From Primulina eburnea (Eukaryota; Streptophyta; Magnoliopsida; Lamiales; Gesneriaceae), in the NCBI RefSeq assembly GCF_022965805.1, contig NC_133106.1:37065913-37129912 (forward strand): a stretch of 64,000 nt of DNA, written 5' to 3'. The stretch's first letter is position 1; every line of letters starts with the position of its first letter. Shown in pieces: positions 11,612-23,520 of this stretch. The position numbers and the translations under genes were made by a program. The notes under the pieces were generated by a model that saw only the letters and a program-made list of their open reading frames with translations, searched no databases and was not told where the DNA came from.

Positions 11612-12443
11612 AGGATCGACTTTACCGAGTTGACTATGATAATTGTTGTGATGAGGATGTTGGTGCAAATCAGCATCCTTCACAGGACAAGAGTGAGAGA
11701 TCAAATACATATTTTTTTTTTATTTTTTGTCACCCCTTAGAATTACAGTTTTTCTTAATTAAAAAAATACTAATGTTTTTCGTGTTGACTTCGTAATTTC
11801 TGCAACTATTTTTGTTTAGATTTAGGCTTTAGTTCAACAATTGAATTTTGAAGTCACGCACAGGCCAAAACTCTGCGCAGGGTGGTATTTTCTAAGAACA
11901 ACTAAACCTTGTTGCATCCTAAATAGCCTAAATCGTCCCAGAAGACTTACAATAACCTACCTGATTAGATTAAAAAGTTCTTATGTAATGACTTTTAATT
12001 GTAATTTAAATAATGCTTAACTAAATCAATTAAAAATTAACTAATATAGAATTCTCGACTTTAATTAAATAATAATGAGATTATATAAAAAAAACATTTT
12101 TTAGAAAGATTTACATACCGTCTTTTTATATATTTTTAATTTAACCATAATGATATTGTTCATGCCCAAAAGTTTGTGTATTATATTGGAATGATATATA
12201 CAGGTATATCTAAAGAATAAAAGTTTTATATAATTTTAATTTAAACAGAGGTAATATTCTTGATCTCCATTGTTCGATGTGTTTTATTTATTTTATAATA
12301 TTAAAAGTTCGTAAGTTCTAATAAGAAAAAAGTTCCGTTCAAAAAAAATAATAATAATAAGAAAAAAGTTTTATATAATATTTCGTTTTTTGGCGTAAAA
12401 TTTATCATATTATCTATGAGCTGAAAATCAGTCGCCGCCCACA
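11612..12443. other. Upstream region of TTM3
   Basis: AT-rich DNA before the TTM3 start. I looked for a small upstream CDC26-like frame and found none here. No clear TATA box was chosen. Confidence 0.5.
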
Positions 12444-13058
12444 ATGGAAGTTGAAGTGAAGCTCCGCCTCCTCTCCTCAGCCGCCCACGAGCACCTCTCC
12501 ACCGTTCTCTCCCCTCACCACCGCCAAACCCACCTCCAAGAAAACATCTTCTTCGACGGTCCCAACTCCGAGCTCTCCTCCAAACTCGCCGCCCTCCGCC
12601 TCCGCTTCTACGACCTCGACTGCCGCTGCATCCTCTCTCTCAAATCCAAACCCAATATATCTGCCGGAATCAGCCGTATAGAAGAACAAGAGGAGCCCTT
12701 TGATCCCATCATCGCCCGGCAATGCGCTGCGGAGCCCTGGCGTCTCCTCCGCTTCGACTCATCCTCCGACATTATTCGACTGGTGAAGGAGGAGTTTGAA
12801 GTCACGGAAGACCAGGGTCTGGTGTGTTTGGGGGGTTTCAGGAATGTGAGAGCTGTTTATGAGTGGAACGGGTTGAAATTGGAGCTGGATGAAACGCAGT
12901 ATGATTTCGGGACTTGTTATGAAATTGAATGTGAGACGCCGGAGCCGGAGATTGCTAAGAATTTGCTTGAAGGGTTGTTGAAGAGTAATGGGATTGAGTA
13001 TAAGTACTCGGAGGTCTCGAAGTTTGCCATATTCCGAGCTCGGAAATTGCCTCTGTGA
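12444..13058 (+). CDS. TTM3: Triphosphate tunnel metalloenzyme 3 (CYTH domain)
   Basis: Single-exon protein of 204 residues, close to the ~210 of Arabidopsis TTM3, which hydrolyses inorganic tripolyphosphate with divalent metal. The CYTH signature ExExK is at the N-terminus (MEVEVKLRL). Basic beta-strand motifs LRLRFY and ILSLKSKP supply tunnel-lining Arg and Lys residues. Acidic strands LELDETQYDFG and YEIECETPEPE would hold the metal, and the C-terminal SKFAIFRARKLPL fits the family. The first half is strikingly GC-rich compared with its AT-rich surroundings. In Arabidopsis this gene shares a bicistronic mRNA with CDC26, but no CDC26 frame is seen here. The start codon fits because the ExExK motif must be at the extreme N-terminus. 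Confidence 0.92.
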   Translation: MEVEVKLRLLSSAAHEHLSTVLSPHHRQTHLQENIFFDGPNSELSSKLAALRLRFYDLDCRCILSLKSKPNISAGISRIEEQEEPFDPIIARQCAAEPWRLLRFDSSSDIIRLVKEEFEVTEDQGLVCLGGFRNVRAVYEWNGLKLELDETQYDFGTCYEIECETPEPEIAKNLLEGLLKSNGIEYKYSEVSKFAIFRARKLPL

Positions 13059-13263
13059 GGGTAAACTCTGTTTTTTTTTCCTGACCTTAAGCTTTGAAAA
13101 TTTAGCTGCTTCCTGACCTTCAGCTTTGAAGGTAAGTCATTGATTCTTTCGATGCATTAGCTTGGGAGTTATTGAATTATCAACTTTAAACAATTAAGTA
13201 AAAGACTCTGAATATATGTCGTTGCGATGGTAACAGTGTGCACTCACATCTTCCGGTATATAC

Positions 13264-13331
13264 TATATAGGCAAACACAGAGAATGATCGATGCTATTAT
13301 ATAGACAAACGCAGAGAATGATCGATGCTAT
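13264..13331. repeat. Two-copy 34-bp tandem repeat
   Basis: Units at 13264-13297 and 13298-13331 share GAGAATGATCGATGCTAT and differ at two positions. It lies between TTM3 and the defensin-like exon. Confidence 0.85.
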
Positions 13332-13571
13332 CTTTGATAATTGTTCCAACTCATGAAACCCCAACACATAACTTTGATTTTGATGGCAATTGTAGAATCG
13401 AGATAGTACCTCTCAAAACCTGTAAATCGAAAGCAATCAAAGCAGCACCTTTAATTGAGTTCAATCTCAACATCACATGGACAATCATATAAAACAGAGG
13501 ACACGAATGTTGCTATCTAACGACATTGTATCTCTAATTTTCCCTCTTATCTGGAGATTAGAAGAATTTGC

Positions 13572-13889
13572 ATGCAAGCATTGGACGTAATTGAGATTGT
13601 TGCTGTAAATATTGTCGGTCAGTATCTGTCCATTGCATCATATGAAATTTTGTGTGTCCATGCTATTGCAGGAGGCCGATATACTTTGAGGAATCAGTGC
13701 ACTGTTCTGTTTCACGTTGGAAATGGCTTCTGTGACATCCAAGAATGTATTTTGACCTGCAAGCAACCCAAGGGATTTGAAATGGTTGGGAAGTGTGAAT
13801 CCATAGATACATGTTTGTGTAGGTATCCATTTAAGTTTATTGTGTTTGCTGTTGTAAAATTAAATTTTGAGATTAGAACTTTGAAATAA
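13572..13889 (+). CDS. Defensin-like (DEFL/LCR) protein, probably defective
   Basis: From about 13671, just after an intron-type TTGCAG, the frame has the cysteine spacing of plant defensin-like peptides: NQC, GFC, QEC, LTC, GKC, DTC, LC, then RYP. These are secreted, disulfide-bonded small peptides used in defence or signalling. Seven cysteines are present. At the place where the eighth Cys and a stop would follow CRYP, this copy reads Phe and runs on for 19 more residues. The part from 13572 to 13670 may be intron and signal-exon remnant; I could not find a convincing signal peptide. A homologous unit follows at 14307. The family call rests on cysteine pattern alone. Confidence 0.45.
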   Translation: MQALDVIEIVAVNIVGQYLSIASYEILCVHAIAGGRYTLRNQCTVLFHVGNGFCDIQECILTCKQPKGFEMVGKCESIDTCLCRYPFKFIVFAVVKLNFEIRTLK

Positions 13890-14306
13890 AGTGTGAATGT
13901 AGACATGTAGTATACCGTAAACGGTTAATTTTTTCAATAGAAATATCGTTTCTTATTCATATCCTGTATTCTTCCGATCCTCCCATTTGTGTACTTTTCG
14001 TAATATGGAATCTGAATCTTGAGATTAATTCGTAGCGGCCAGATTTTGCTCTTCAAGTCTCAAGTTTACTTGTTTATATCTAAATTAATCTTAGTCTTCC
14101 AATAGCTTGTTGTAATCTTTGCAACAAATTTTCTATGATATGTAATCATATGCGTTCAAATTGATCTGTCTCTGTATCTGACTAGCATAAAGGGGTTTGG
14201 CTGACATTTACAGAAACTCGAAACTTTCTGCACATTTTTGCTGTAATCTTCCCATTTTTTGTAATCTTTGAATGGGATTATATATCTTGCATGTTCTCAA
14301 AGTTAG

Positions 14307-14668
14307 ATGAATCTACTTGCTATAAGGGTGTCGTTTTCCACTTTGAATACAAAAACAGAAGAAGCTGATCGATTGTGTGAAGCTGGTCAGCGCTGCTTCC
14401 ATGAATCTCCTTCCTGTTCTCCTAGTTCTTCCAGGTTAAACCATTCCATTTGTTCAGTTTCTGAATTGCTAATGTCGAAGGTCCAAATAAAATGTTGTTT
14501 TCATAAACTTGCAGGTTGGGGGATGCTTTGCCAGGTCAGTACACCATTCAAGTTTCGGATACGAGCCGATTCTGTGACGAAGGAGAATGTGATACGAGGT
14601 GCAAACAGATGAAAGGAAGTGCTGCACCTGCGTATACTAAATAGATACATGTTATGTAGGTATCCATG
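14307..14668 (+). pseudogene. Second defensin-like unit, frameshifted
   Basis: Homologous to the preceding unit over its last ~150 bp: FCDEGECDTRCKQMKG here aligns with FCDIQECILTCKQPKG there, and both share the DNA stretch GTAGGTATCCAT and a following AAATAAAGTG. An acceptor TTGCAG at about 14515 and a donor-like site near 14434 keep a frame open. The first Cys is Tyr, one shift separates the CKQMKG part from the ATAGATACATGT part, and a second one-base loss separates that from the terminal CRYPC plus stop. It is therefore most simply a pseudogene arising by tandem duplication. Confidence 0.45.
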
Positions 14669-14759
14669 TTGAATATGTTAATGCTGGTGTCTTGTAAAAG
14701 TTAAACGAGTTATTTGTTAATGTGATGAAGACTGATATTGGAGCTTTTAAATAAAGTGA

Positions 14760-16290
14760 AATTAGATTTATATGTATTACAAGAACTTGATTGCATTACA
14801 GTATAATTTTCTGATGCACACTCAAAACCCATGAAATAAGTTTTATTTGTTTCAAATAATTTGCTTAAAAAATCTATATGTCGAAAAGTTATTTTCTCCT
14901 TGTTACTTGGCAGCCCAACGAATTCGTCCATCACCACATGCTTTCAAACACCAAAATTAAGATAAAATCCTTCTATTTTCTAACAACAATTTAACGAAAA
15001 AACTAATTATTTAGACACATTTTATTAAAAAAATGAAAGCTATTTTCTTCAAGAACTTCATCGTCTTCGTCTCATCGAGAATATCAGTCAAGTTCTTGGT
15101 ATACCGAAGCTAATGGCAAGAAACATAGCATCAACAACAGTCACAGAGGTTGCATCATAATAGACAGGCTTTAAATCCTCTCTTTATCCCTTTTGCATAC
15201 AGATTATTTCCTATGAACACGACCCCGTTTTGTAATAAACCTTTAAAGTTATGTTTCATATGATATTTTGGTAAATTTAACTAACCATATTTTATGGATA
15301 ATCTAAATTATTCTGCGAGTCTAAAAAATATTAAAAGAAAGTAGATGAAAAAATTGAAGCATTATGCTTATCTAATATATTAAAACTTACCTAGGGAAAT
15401 TGTGTGTCCTTTGTAAACAAAGGACGTTTGGCATACCTTCGTCGCAGAATGTACGTAGCTTTGAGTAAATGGTTTGGACAAACGTTAAAAAAAATTCTTA
15501 CATCAAACTTGCTTACATTCCGATTCCATTATTGTAATAATTTCACTACTTAGACCTTCGAACTTCTCCGATATTGGCAAATATTATCTCCTAATGACTC
15601 CAGCAAAGCATCTCTTTTTCTCTCTTCCTCAAAACTTCATGTATTAAACATAACCAACGAAGAAAAAATAAATTTAGTTGCAAACTCTAACTTCATTTCT
15701 CTTGTGCCATGGAATATATACATGTTTCATTTCTCTTAATGTTCATGCTGATAAGTCTTCTTTTTCAATGCATGATTCGTAAAAGACTAAAGATTCAGTG
15801 GGATGAAACAAATTGTGTGGAATATCTCGACAAGGCATAAAATCTATCGAAAGGCTAAAAAATCAGTTCTCCAGAAACAAATTCTAAGACGGGAATTTGA
15901 TGCCAAATAAAAAGCAGTAGGTTCAAGAAACATGAAACAAAAATATCTCATCATTGATGTAAAAATAAAAAATCGATCATTGAAGCTACCTGAATGGTTC
16001 ATCTTACATAACATCTATTCAGTCAAACTGTTAGTAATCAAAATGTTTCGAGTCACAGACCGAATTTAATTACAAGTCCAGCTCCCTAAACTGCATGTCT
16101 TCAAAGAGAAGTATAACAGAATGCCAAAAAAAAAACAGTCCGACTAACAGTCGGATGCATGTTTATTTATCAGTTTAATTTGCAAAAAGGAAGCTGTTTA
16201 CTACCAAATATAGACAATGCAATAGATAAAGAAACACACTGTAGGAAGGGAGGTGGGTGGTGTAAAGCTTGTGCATTGACAGCCAATAGA
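14760..16290. other. Spacer between DEFL unit and TPR gene
   Basis: AT-rich, no conserved frame. The segment close to 16290 is presumably the 3' UTR of the minus-strand TOPLESS-related gene. Confidence 0.5.
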
Positions 16291-19200
16291 TTATCTTTGT
16301 GCCTGATCTGAAGCAGAGACTCCAACTAAAGGCGTATTTGGTACACTACTCGAGGACCCGTTTTCATTGGGTGGTGACACACCCCATTTGCCTTCAGATT
16401 CAAGGGGTTCAATAACATGAACTGAACCATCCGACAAACCTAATGCAAATTGGTTCGGTTCTTGTGGATGGGCCGCGACCACAAGTGGGTGCTGGGGGTG
16501 CACGCTTGAATTGCTAGATGAAAGAAAAGAATGCTTTGGGTTAGGCATTAAAGATAATAAATTAACAAAATTCAAAATCCAGGTGAAATGTGTAGTTGAA
16601 ATAATAAATTAATTTGTTATTTTATTCTGAAGATCATCAAGTCGAGACTAGAATGTAAATATTTCGAAATTCGTTAGCTTGACAGACTTGCCTGACACTT
16701 GAAGTGAGATAAGCAGTAGGATTTATTCGACATCTTAAGCGGAGGTGTGCAGCGGTGAAAATGCAGACAGTAGAATCTAGGAAACTGGCATATATCAGTT
16801 GGCTATCACATGAAAATGTAGCATGAGATATAAGGGCTGCTGATTCACGTGGGATCCACTGAAATGAAAAAAATTACAAATCAAATATTCGCAAGTAAAT
16901 GTGTTTTCATTGATCAAGTTTTCATGGGGTAAAATATACCTGCTTTATGCATTCTAATTTAGTTGTCTCGTATATAGCAAGCTGAGTCTCATGTATAACC
17001 AGAAAGTGCATCTGGTCCTGATGAAACTGGACGCGTGTTTCAGATTGTGACATTGGTGGTGATCTTCCAGAAGGAAGTTGCAAATATTTTGATTTCTGTT
17101 TTTCCCATCCATCGGAGTTCCATACAATAAGCTGGAGAGGAACGATGTTAGAAGAATAATTCAATAAAGATGGGCGAATGACTCGCAAAAATCCTCAACA
17201 CCATTAAGCTTCAGAAAAAAATCAATAAAGGCCAAATAATAAAAGTCGTCCACCTGAGAATCTGCTCCTGACGAAACTAGAACATTCAATGCATGTGAGA
17301 AAGCCAGACCTGTAATTCTTTTAGAATGGCCTTTAAGCTTGCTTTTGACCTGTAAAATTTTAGATTAATAAGGCCACTTTGACTCTTAACGTTTAGGCAT
17401 AAGAATACCATTCACCAGAAAACAAACTATCAAGTGCCCTTATGTTATATACCTCATCTACACGAACATTATATATCTGTATAGTAGAATCATCCATGCC
17501 AATAGCAATTATATTATTATCTTGGGGATGAAATGCCAAAAATGTTGCGGCCGGTGGTGGAGGCATAAAAGTTGTCATGGTCTGACCTCGTCCATAAGAA
17601 ATAGAAAGAAATGAGTATGTGCGCAATGTAAAAAAAATGTGTGTATTTATATATACAGGCTCTTTGTTTGCTACAATGGTGATATACAGCAAGTGACGGA
17701 TGGCTACATCCAGTGCAATAACCACATATAGCAAAGAAATAATCGATAAAACTTTACCTTGAAAGTCATCATATTGAACAAAGAGATCTTTCCTCCAGAT
17801 GCTGACATAACATAAGAGTCATTTTTGGACAAAGCAAAACAAGAAACAGCCTCCTCGGGGTTCGTGTCTGTGATATCATTTGTCATCAAAATGCCACTTG
17901 ATGGTTGCCATAATTGAGGTGAAACACTAGCTGTTGCCTACAGATGAAATGCCCGATATCAAGATGATTTTATATTCCAAATGTGGCTGAATCAACTTTG
18001 TGAAATGCTGTGAAGTAAATTTGAACCAACTCCTACCTTTCCACTTGAATTACGATCATTTCGTTGCCATTTCCAAAGTAAATGGATCGCATTTGAAGCT
18101 AAGGCTAGTATAGCATTACCTGAATTAGTATATATCAACCTCGATATCTGAGATCAACACAAGAAAAACCTTGTTATACCAAACACATATAAGCTAATCG
18201 AGGTACACTAATATGGGTGAAAACAATAAGGGTGGAATTGGTAAATACATACAATTGTTAATGGAAGTGCTTAATGAATATTTATCTTATCGAATAATAA
18301 TAATATTAATAATAATAAATACATAAATATATCAGATGAAGAAATGCACTTGAAAAAGGATTCACCTTTGTTACTCGTAGATTCTCAGGGAGTCTCAACG
18401 ACCGACATTGTGAGGGTTCACTAATTTCAGTGAGCTTCCAAATCTTTGATTTGTCATTAGTTTCTTCAGCTATTCTAGGTTTCACGTCTCCAAGAATTTT
18501 TGCATCCCCATTCTAACATTAACCCAGACATATTTTATGAATGAAAGACGATAAACAAAATTCTTCAATACAGCTAAAACTGACAAAAATATGCCCGCAG
18601 AAAGCAAAACAAGAGATACCATTGCAGGGATACCAGCAGAGGCAACCCTGTCGGCAAGGCTAGCAGCACCAGCTACTGGGAGATGTTAGAATTGGGATTA
18701 GCGTAGGCTGCCACACTGATAAACGAGTATGAAAAGCTTTTAATTATTATCAACTCGGTGAGGTGGCTCTGAAGATATTTAAACAATAGAAGCAAATACC
18801 CTTGAAGCTTCAGATGATCTGGAAGCATCGAAAGCAAGATTTTCAAACTGGCGTAGTAATCGAAGACCATCAGCGTTTGCCAAAACTTTTATTCCATTTT
18901 CATTTGCAGAAACAGCCAACAGGCTACCATCTTTGTTGAAGCGTATTCGAGGACTTGCCTTGAATGTGTACAAGTAAAATCAAGATTTCACGCACACTTA
19001 CACACAAGCATATAAAATCACATAATCAAAGAAATCTCACAGGAAGACCTCCATCAGCATCAATACTGGTCAACAACTGAGTATTGTCCATATCCCAAAT
19101 TTTGATGGAAAAATCATCACCAGCAGCCAAGAACCTATTTTTAGTCGTGTCAAACTGCACAACCCCCATAGATCGTTTTCGGAAACCTTGATACGTTCTT

Positions 19201-22200
19201 TTGACTGCTCCTTCACTTTCATTCCATTCAACAATGTGCGATTCACCTTCTTTACTGGTCCCACAAGAGAACAACCTATACAATAAAGTTGCCAACTTAA
19301 AATCTGGTCGTAAGAGAAACAATTCCACATGATATCATCCTTGTAGCAGGTGATCGACCTTGTTCCATCAGCACTATAGGCCATGGTGGTGCAAAAACGA
19401 CCAGGAGCATCATAATCAACTCGAGATCCCAAATTGTCATACAACCATGCTTTAATCTTTCCATCAGAAGCAGTGGAAAAGATAAACTGAAGATCATGGA
19501 AAAACTTCATAATCAATAGGAAACTCAAAAAAGCAAGATGATTATGCCTCATCTTTTTAATAAATGTAATATGATGGATCCATTACCTGAATGCTCTCTT
19601 TATGGTGAGGGCAAACAGAATATACAGGAGCTTCATGACCTTCAAAAGTAAATTGTTTTGCACCATTTGTGGCATCCCAAACCTAGAACAAACCGATACA
19701 TTGTTCCCTAATATCAGTGTATTTTTAAAAAAAAGTATAGAAATTTATCTTTAACCAACCTTGATGAGCTTATCATCCCCACATGTCACCACGGAAAGCT
19801 GCTTATTGGGGTGTGAGAATGCAAGATCATTAACTCCACCAACATGAGCATCAATCTACAATAGCAGCAGTTGGTGCCAAAAAATTATAAAAGTGAAACT
19901 TCAAGTTAATAAAAAAGAACACTGGACTATACCTCCAAATGCTGACGAACATCATCGTTTCCATTATATGAATAAATATGTACAAGGTGTCTGGAGTATG
20001 CAACTCCTATATGGAAGAACAGATAAACAACGATTTACGTCATATTAAGCCATTAATTTTCTAATTATACGCATTCTTTATTTAATCGCAAATACCAAAC
20101 AAAGAACCATCAGGGCTCCAAATCACACGATTCACCAAGACCCCTGGATCTTTCACGAGAGCAGCCTAAGATAAACAACAAAACTTTGTGTTTCAAAAAC
20201 AAGTGCCTCAAAGATTTAGTTGGGATGAAATTGTAGTATATCGGAAATTAATTTAATAATGAGAATAGGTGGGCACCTGTAAAGGCATTGTACATGCACT
20301 CAAATCCCAAACTTTGAAGTTTTTCTGAACCAGCCTCTCTCTTGAACCAACTTCCCACAATCCAATATCTCCCATATTAGTACCAACTGGATTATAGCAC
20401 AGCAAACACCGTAAAGAGAATAAAAATCTTTAAACTTTTCACGTCAAAATTTTGTGAAAAAAAAAAGTCCAAGGATGTTGTGTTATCGGAGACCAAACCT
20501 AGAAGTAGACTCTGCTGGATAGGATGGAAATCCATGCTTGTGGGAGATGATCCTTGGATCAAATTCCGTGCCACGGTCTTGGGAAGGTCATCTGGCACAT
20601 TGAAAGACTGGCTATGTGCATGCCCGGGAAATGATACAGGAAGAACATTTACCGGTAGACTTACCTGCTAATCAAAAATAAAGATTACAATATGAAAGCA
20701 TTATCGGGAAAAAAATTCAGGGCCCAAGATTGTATCTACCACTTATCCAAATACCTCGTCAGAAATTCCCATAGGCCTGATTCTTTTACTTATATGATCA
20801 GAATCGCCCAATGGAAAATCAACAGAAGGATTTGCAGATGGAGTTCTTGGATTCTTCATGCCAGCTGCAACAAGAACATAATCATCATTAATAGAACAGC
20901 AGGGACCTATAGCAAGAAAATACTTCGACTCACATTATCGCTTGAATATCAGAGCATCGAAAAAAATGTCAAAAGTCCGCATAATAAAAATTCGACTTCT
21001 TTCCACAGTTCTAGAGGAAAATTAGTCTACTTCCAAGACAATTTTTCAACAGTACTGCAGTCTAAATGTAATCTTCAACATGTGAAACTCCATGACAAGA
21101 TTTAGATCTCTAACTTCAAAAGGAAAGCTACCAGCAATTGATGGACCACCAAGACCTAAAGGTCCTCCAGAAACAGACGGATGAGATCCAGTGGGGGGAT
21201 TCGACATCCAACCAGCAAGAGGGGTCTGAACTGAGGCTGGAGTTGTTTGAAATGGCTGCCGTATCAATCACAGGTCGGTAAGCAAGAAGTAACTATAAGA
21301 CAAGATAACAACTGCAGAAAATAATCCCAACCACGTGTGCACCCAGAGGAGAAAAGCCTCCGGGTTTTGGTACTGCACCAAGTAGAGGATTGTTAGCTGG
21401 AGAAGGAGCATGAACGCCATTTGACTGTCCACATGAGTGATCCACAAATAAAGTTTTGATATCCGGGTTTGGCCGAGGATTCTTACAAAGTTGGTGCTGC
21501 CAATTTAAGCTGCAGAATTAGCAGGTGTGAGTTTCTTCTTTGCATAGTAGTGAAAACTAGAAAATATGAGTCCTACAATGTGAATTTATCTGGTATAATA
21601 TAATATCAACAATTGATGTGACAAGAAACTAAACTCGAGGAGCATTTCAAATCACCGTGTAACTGTTGAGACAGTTTTTTCCAAGTCACGCATATGAAAT
21701 ATATTTCCTCACCACATCAAGAAAATGGGACATAATCAGCAACTAAAAATGTTGTGCAACAAAGAAAAACCAATTTATGACTAATTAAATTTGTCACACA
21801 TAAAAGTCTACCTTTGGTTGATGAGAGTACGGAGCCTTGAATTCTTGAGGTTTGGGAATTGTAACTTGTCCCGAAACAAGGGATTCGCTTCAATAAGCTT
21901 CTTCAGTTCAACCAGCATAATGGCACGGGCAGATTTTGTATCTCCGTATTTTGATAGTTGTTCATTCTCCCTAAGCAACAATGAACTTGCATAAAAGGCA
22001 TTCCAATAAATGTAATGGCAAACATCAACAAATAACAACTTCATCAATACCTGAAATTTTCTAATGTCAACAGCTGTGTAATCTCCTTGAAAAGGTCTTC
22101 ATTGAAAGATGCAAAAACTTTAAGATCCTTAACAAGGATTTCAACAGCTTTGGACCGATCCTGCCTGATTATGACAAACTCATGTAAGTTTCTATGTTGC

Positions 22201-22604
22201 ACTCCATTTAAATTCATCAAAATTAAAGTAAAATCTCACTTATCCAAAGCTTCAAGATACTTCTGTTTCCTAATTTCGAAAAATATCTTCATTGAATATC
22301 TATTGTCATCCACTTTGGTGAAACCCGAAAGGTATCTTTCAACCTCATCCCAGTTCCCATTGTGCACTTCATCCTCGAAATACTTCATGTTAAAGAAAAA
22401 TCCAGATTCTTGCTCAAGCCTATAATTAGGAACACTTCTATTTAATAAAAAGCTTATCCATCACAAATAACCAGAGAAGACAAAATACACACATGGGCAC
22501 ATGTATGATAAAAAATCAACCTACTTGTGAACAGTCTCTTTAAATTTCTCCTCATCCAAGAACTGTAGGATCAGGAATACAAGCTCTCTACTGAGAGAAG
22601 ACAT
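16291..22604 (-). CDS. TOPLESS/TOPLESS-related transcriptional co-repressor
   Basis: Nuclear Groucho/Tup1-type co-repressor recruited by EAR-motif factors (auxin, jasmonate and other pathways). Twenty-five coding exons on the minus strand: 22604-22525, 22419-22240, 22164-22051, 21970-21812, 21509-21335, 21255-21132, 20864-20755, 20664-20499, 20386-20277, 20165-20096, 20006-19933, 19855-19760, 19682-19587, 19486-19359, 19275-19041, 18958-18800, 18675-18620, 18512-18366, 18147-18037, 17937-17758, 17581-17453, 17349-17254, 17131-16940, 16858-16692, 16513-16291. LisH (MSSLSRELVFLILQFLDEEK), CTLH, a Pro-rich linker and two WD40 arrays are clear, ending ASDQAQR. By memory it is closest to the TPR4-type branch. 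Exon 24 uses a GC donor. Exons 16 and 17 join one base out of phase; all other junctions fit. A 5' UTR intron acceptor precedes the ATG near 22663. Confidence 0.93.
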
Positions 22605-22663
22605 TATACCAAACACTTCTTCAAGCCAGGGGAAATTTTCAAATGCTAATTTAGTCGCAGATC

Positions 22664-23520
22664 TGTAAAACCCACGAAAAATACTAAATATAAATCAAAT
22701 AAAATATAAAAGAAGAGGGTCATGTAACCTACCCACTAGACTTATTTAATTTTCAAACAGAGCATCTATTTAATAATTGCTTGACACAAGAATCAAAATA
22801 TCAAGAAAATATGCAAAGATCAAACAACCACGAAAAAGTACTCAAAAATCAAACCAGGCAAAAAAATCATCAACAAGACTTAACATAGACCTAGATCTTA
22901 TGTCATCATCGATCGGAAAACTCAAAAAACAAAAAAAATCCTTATTTTCCTTCGGTATCAACACAAGGGTTGGAACATGCACCGACAAAATACGAATAAA
23001 AAAGATTTTTAAAGAAAAAATCCGAGGTTAATTGAATGGATCAGAGAAATGAAAGCTACTTTAAAAACAACAAGAGGAATCCGAGATGCACAGAAAAAGG
23101 GAAACAAATGGAAAAATGAGAAAAGCAGATACAAACCCCCTAAAAAGCGAAGTCAAGAATCAATATTATGCGTCTACACTTGGAGAAGAAATAAAGTTTT
23201 CCACTTTTCAGTGGTAAGAAAAAAAACACCAGAACCCCCTTTGAAAAAAACATACACACACACTCCAACACACGGATACACACATATATATAAATATATA
23301 TGCAGAGGAAAAAACAAAGGTAAGAGAGTATACTTTCCAAAAGGGAAGTGATAGATCGATCTGTGGAGAGAAACGGCGAACCCGGGGTGAAGATGAGAGG
23401 GATCTCTCTTGCTTTCTCTCTCTACATATACTGATTGTATGTATTATACGTACATACATTTACTTACACGGTCTGTCAGTTTCTCTCTACTTTCTCTCTC
23501 CATTCTATCGTTGTTGATGG
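22664..23520 (-). other. 5' leader and UTR intron region of TPR gene
   Basis: Low-complexity A-rich and GA/CT-rich sequence upstream of the TPR start. On the minus strand the 23400-23510 part is GA-rich, as in many plant 5' leaders. The long frames here are not conserved proteins. Confidence 0.5.

Noticed and set aside
20692..21105. 137-residue plus-strand frame
   Set aside because: Antisense to introns and exons of the TOPLESS-related gene; no domain.
23049..23459. Lys-rich and Cys/Val-rich frames on both strands
   Set aside because: Low-complexity DNA in the 5' leader region of the TPR gene.
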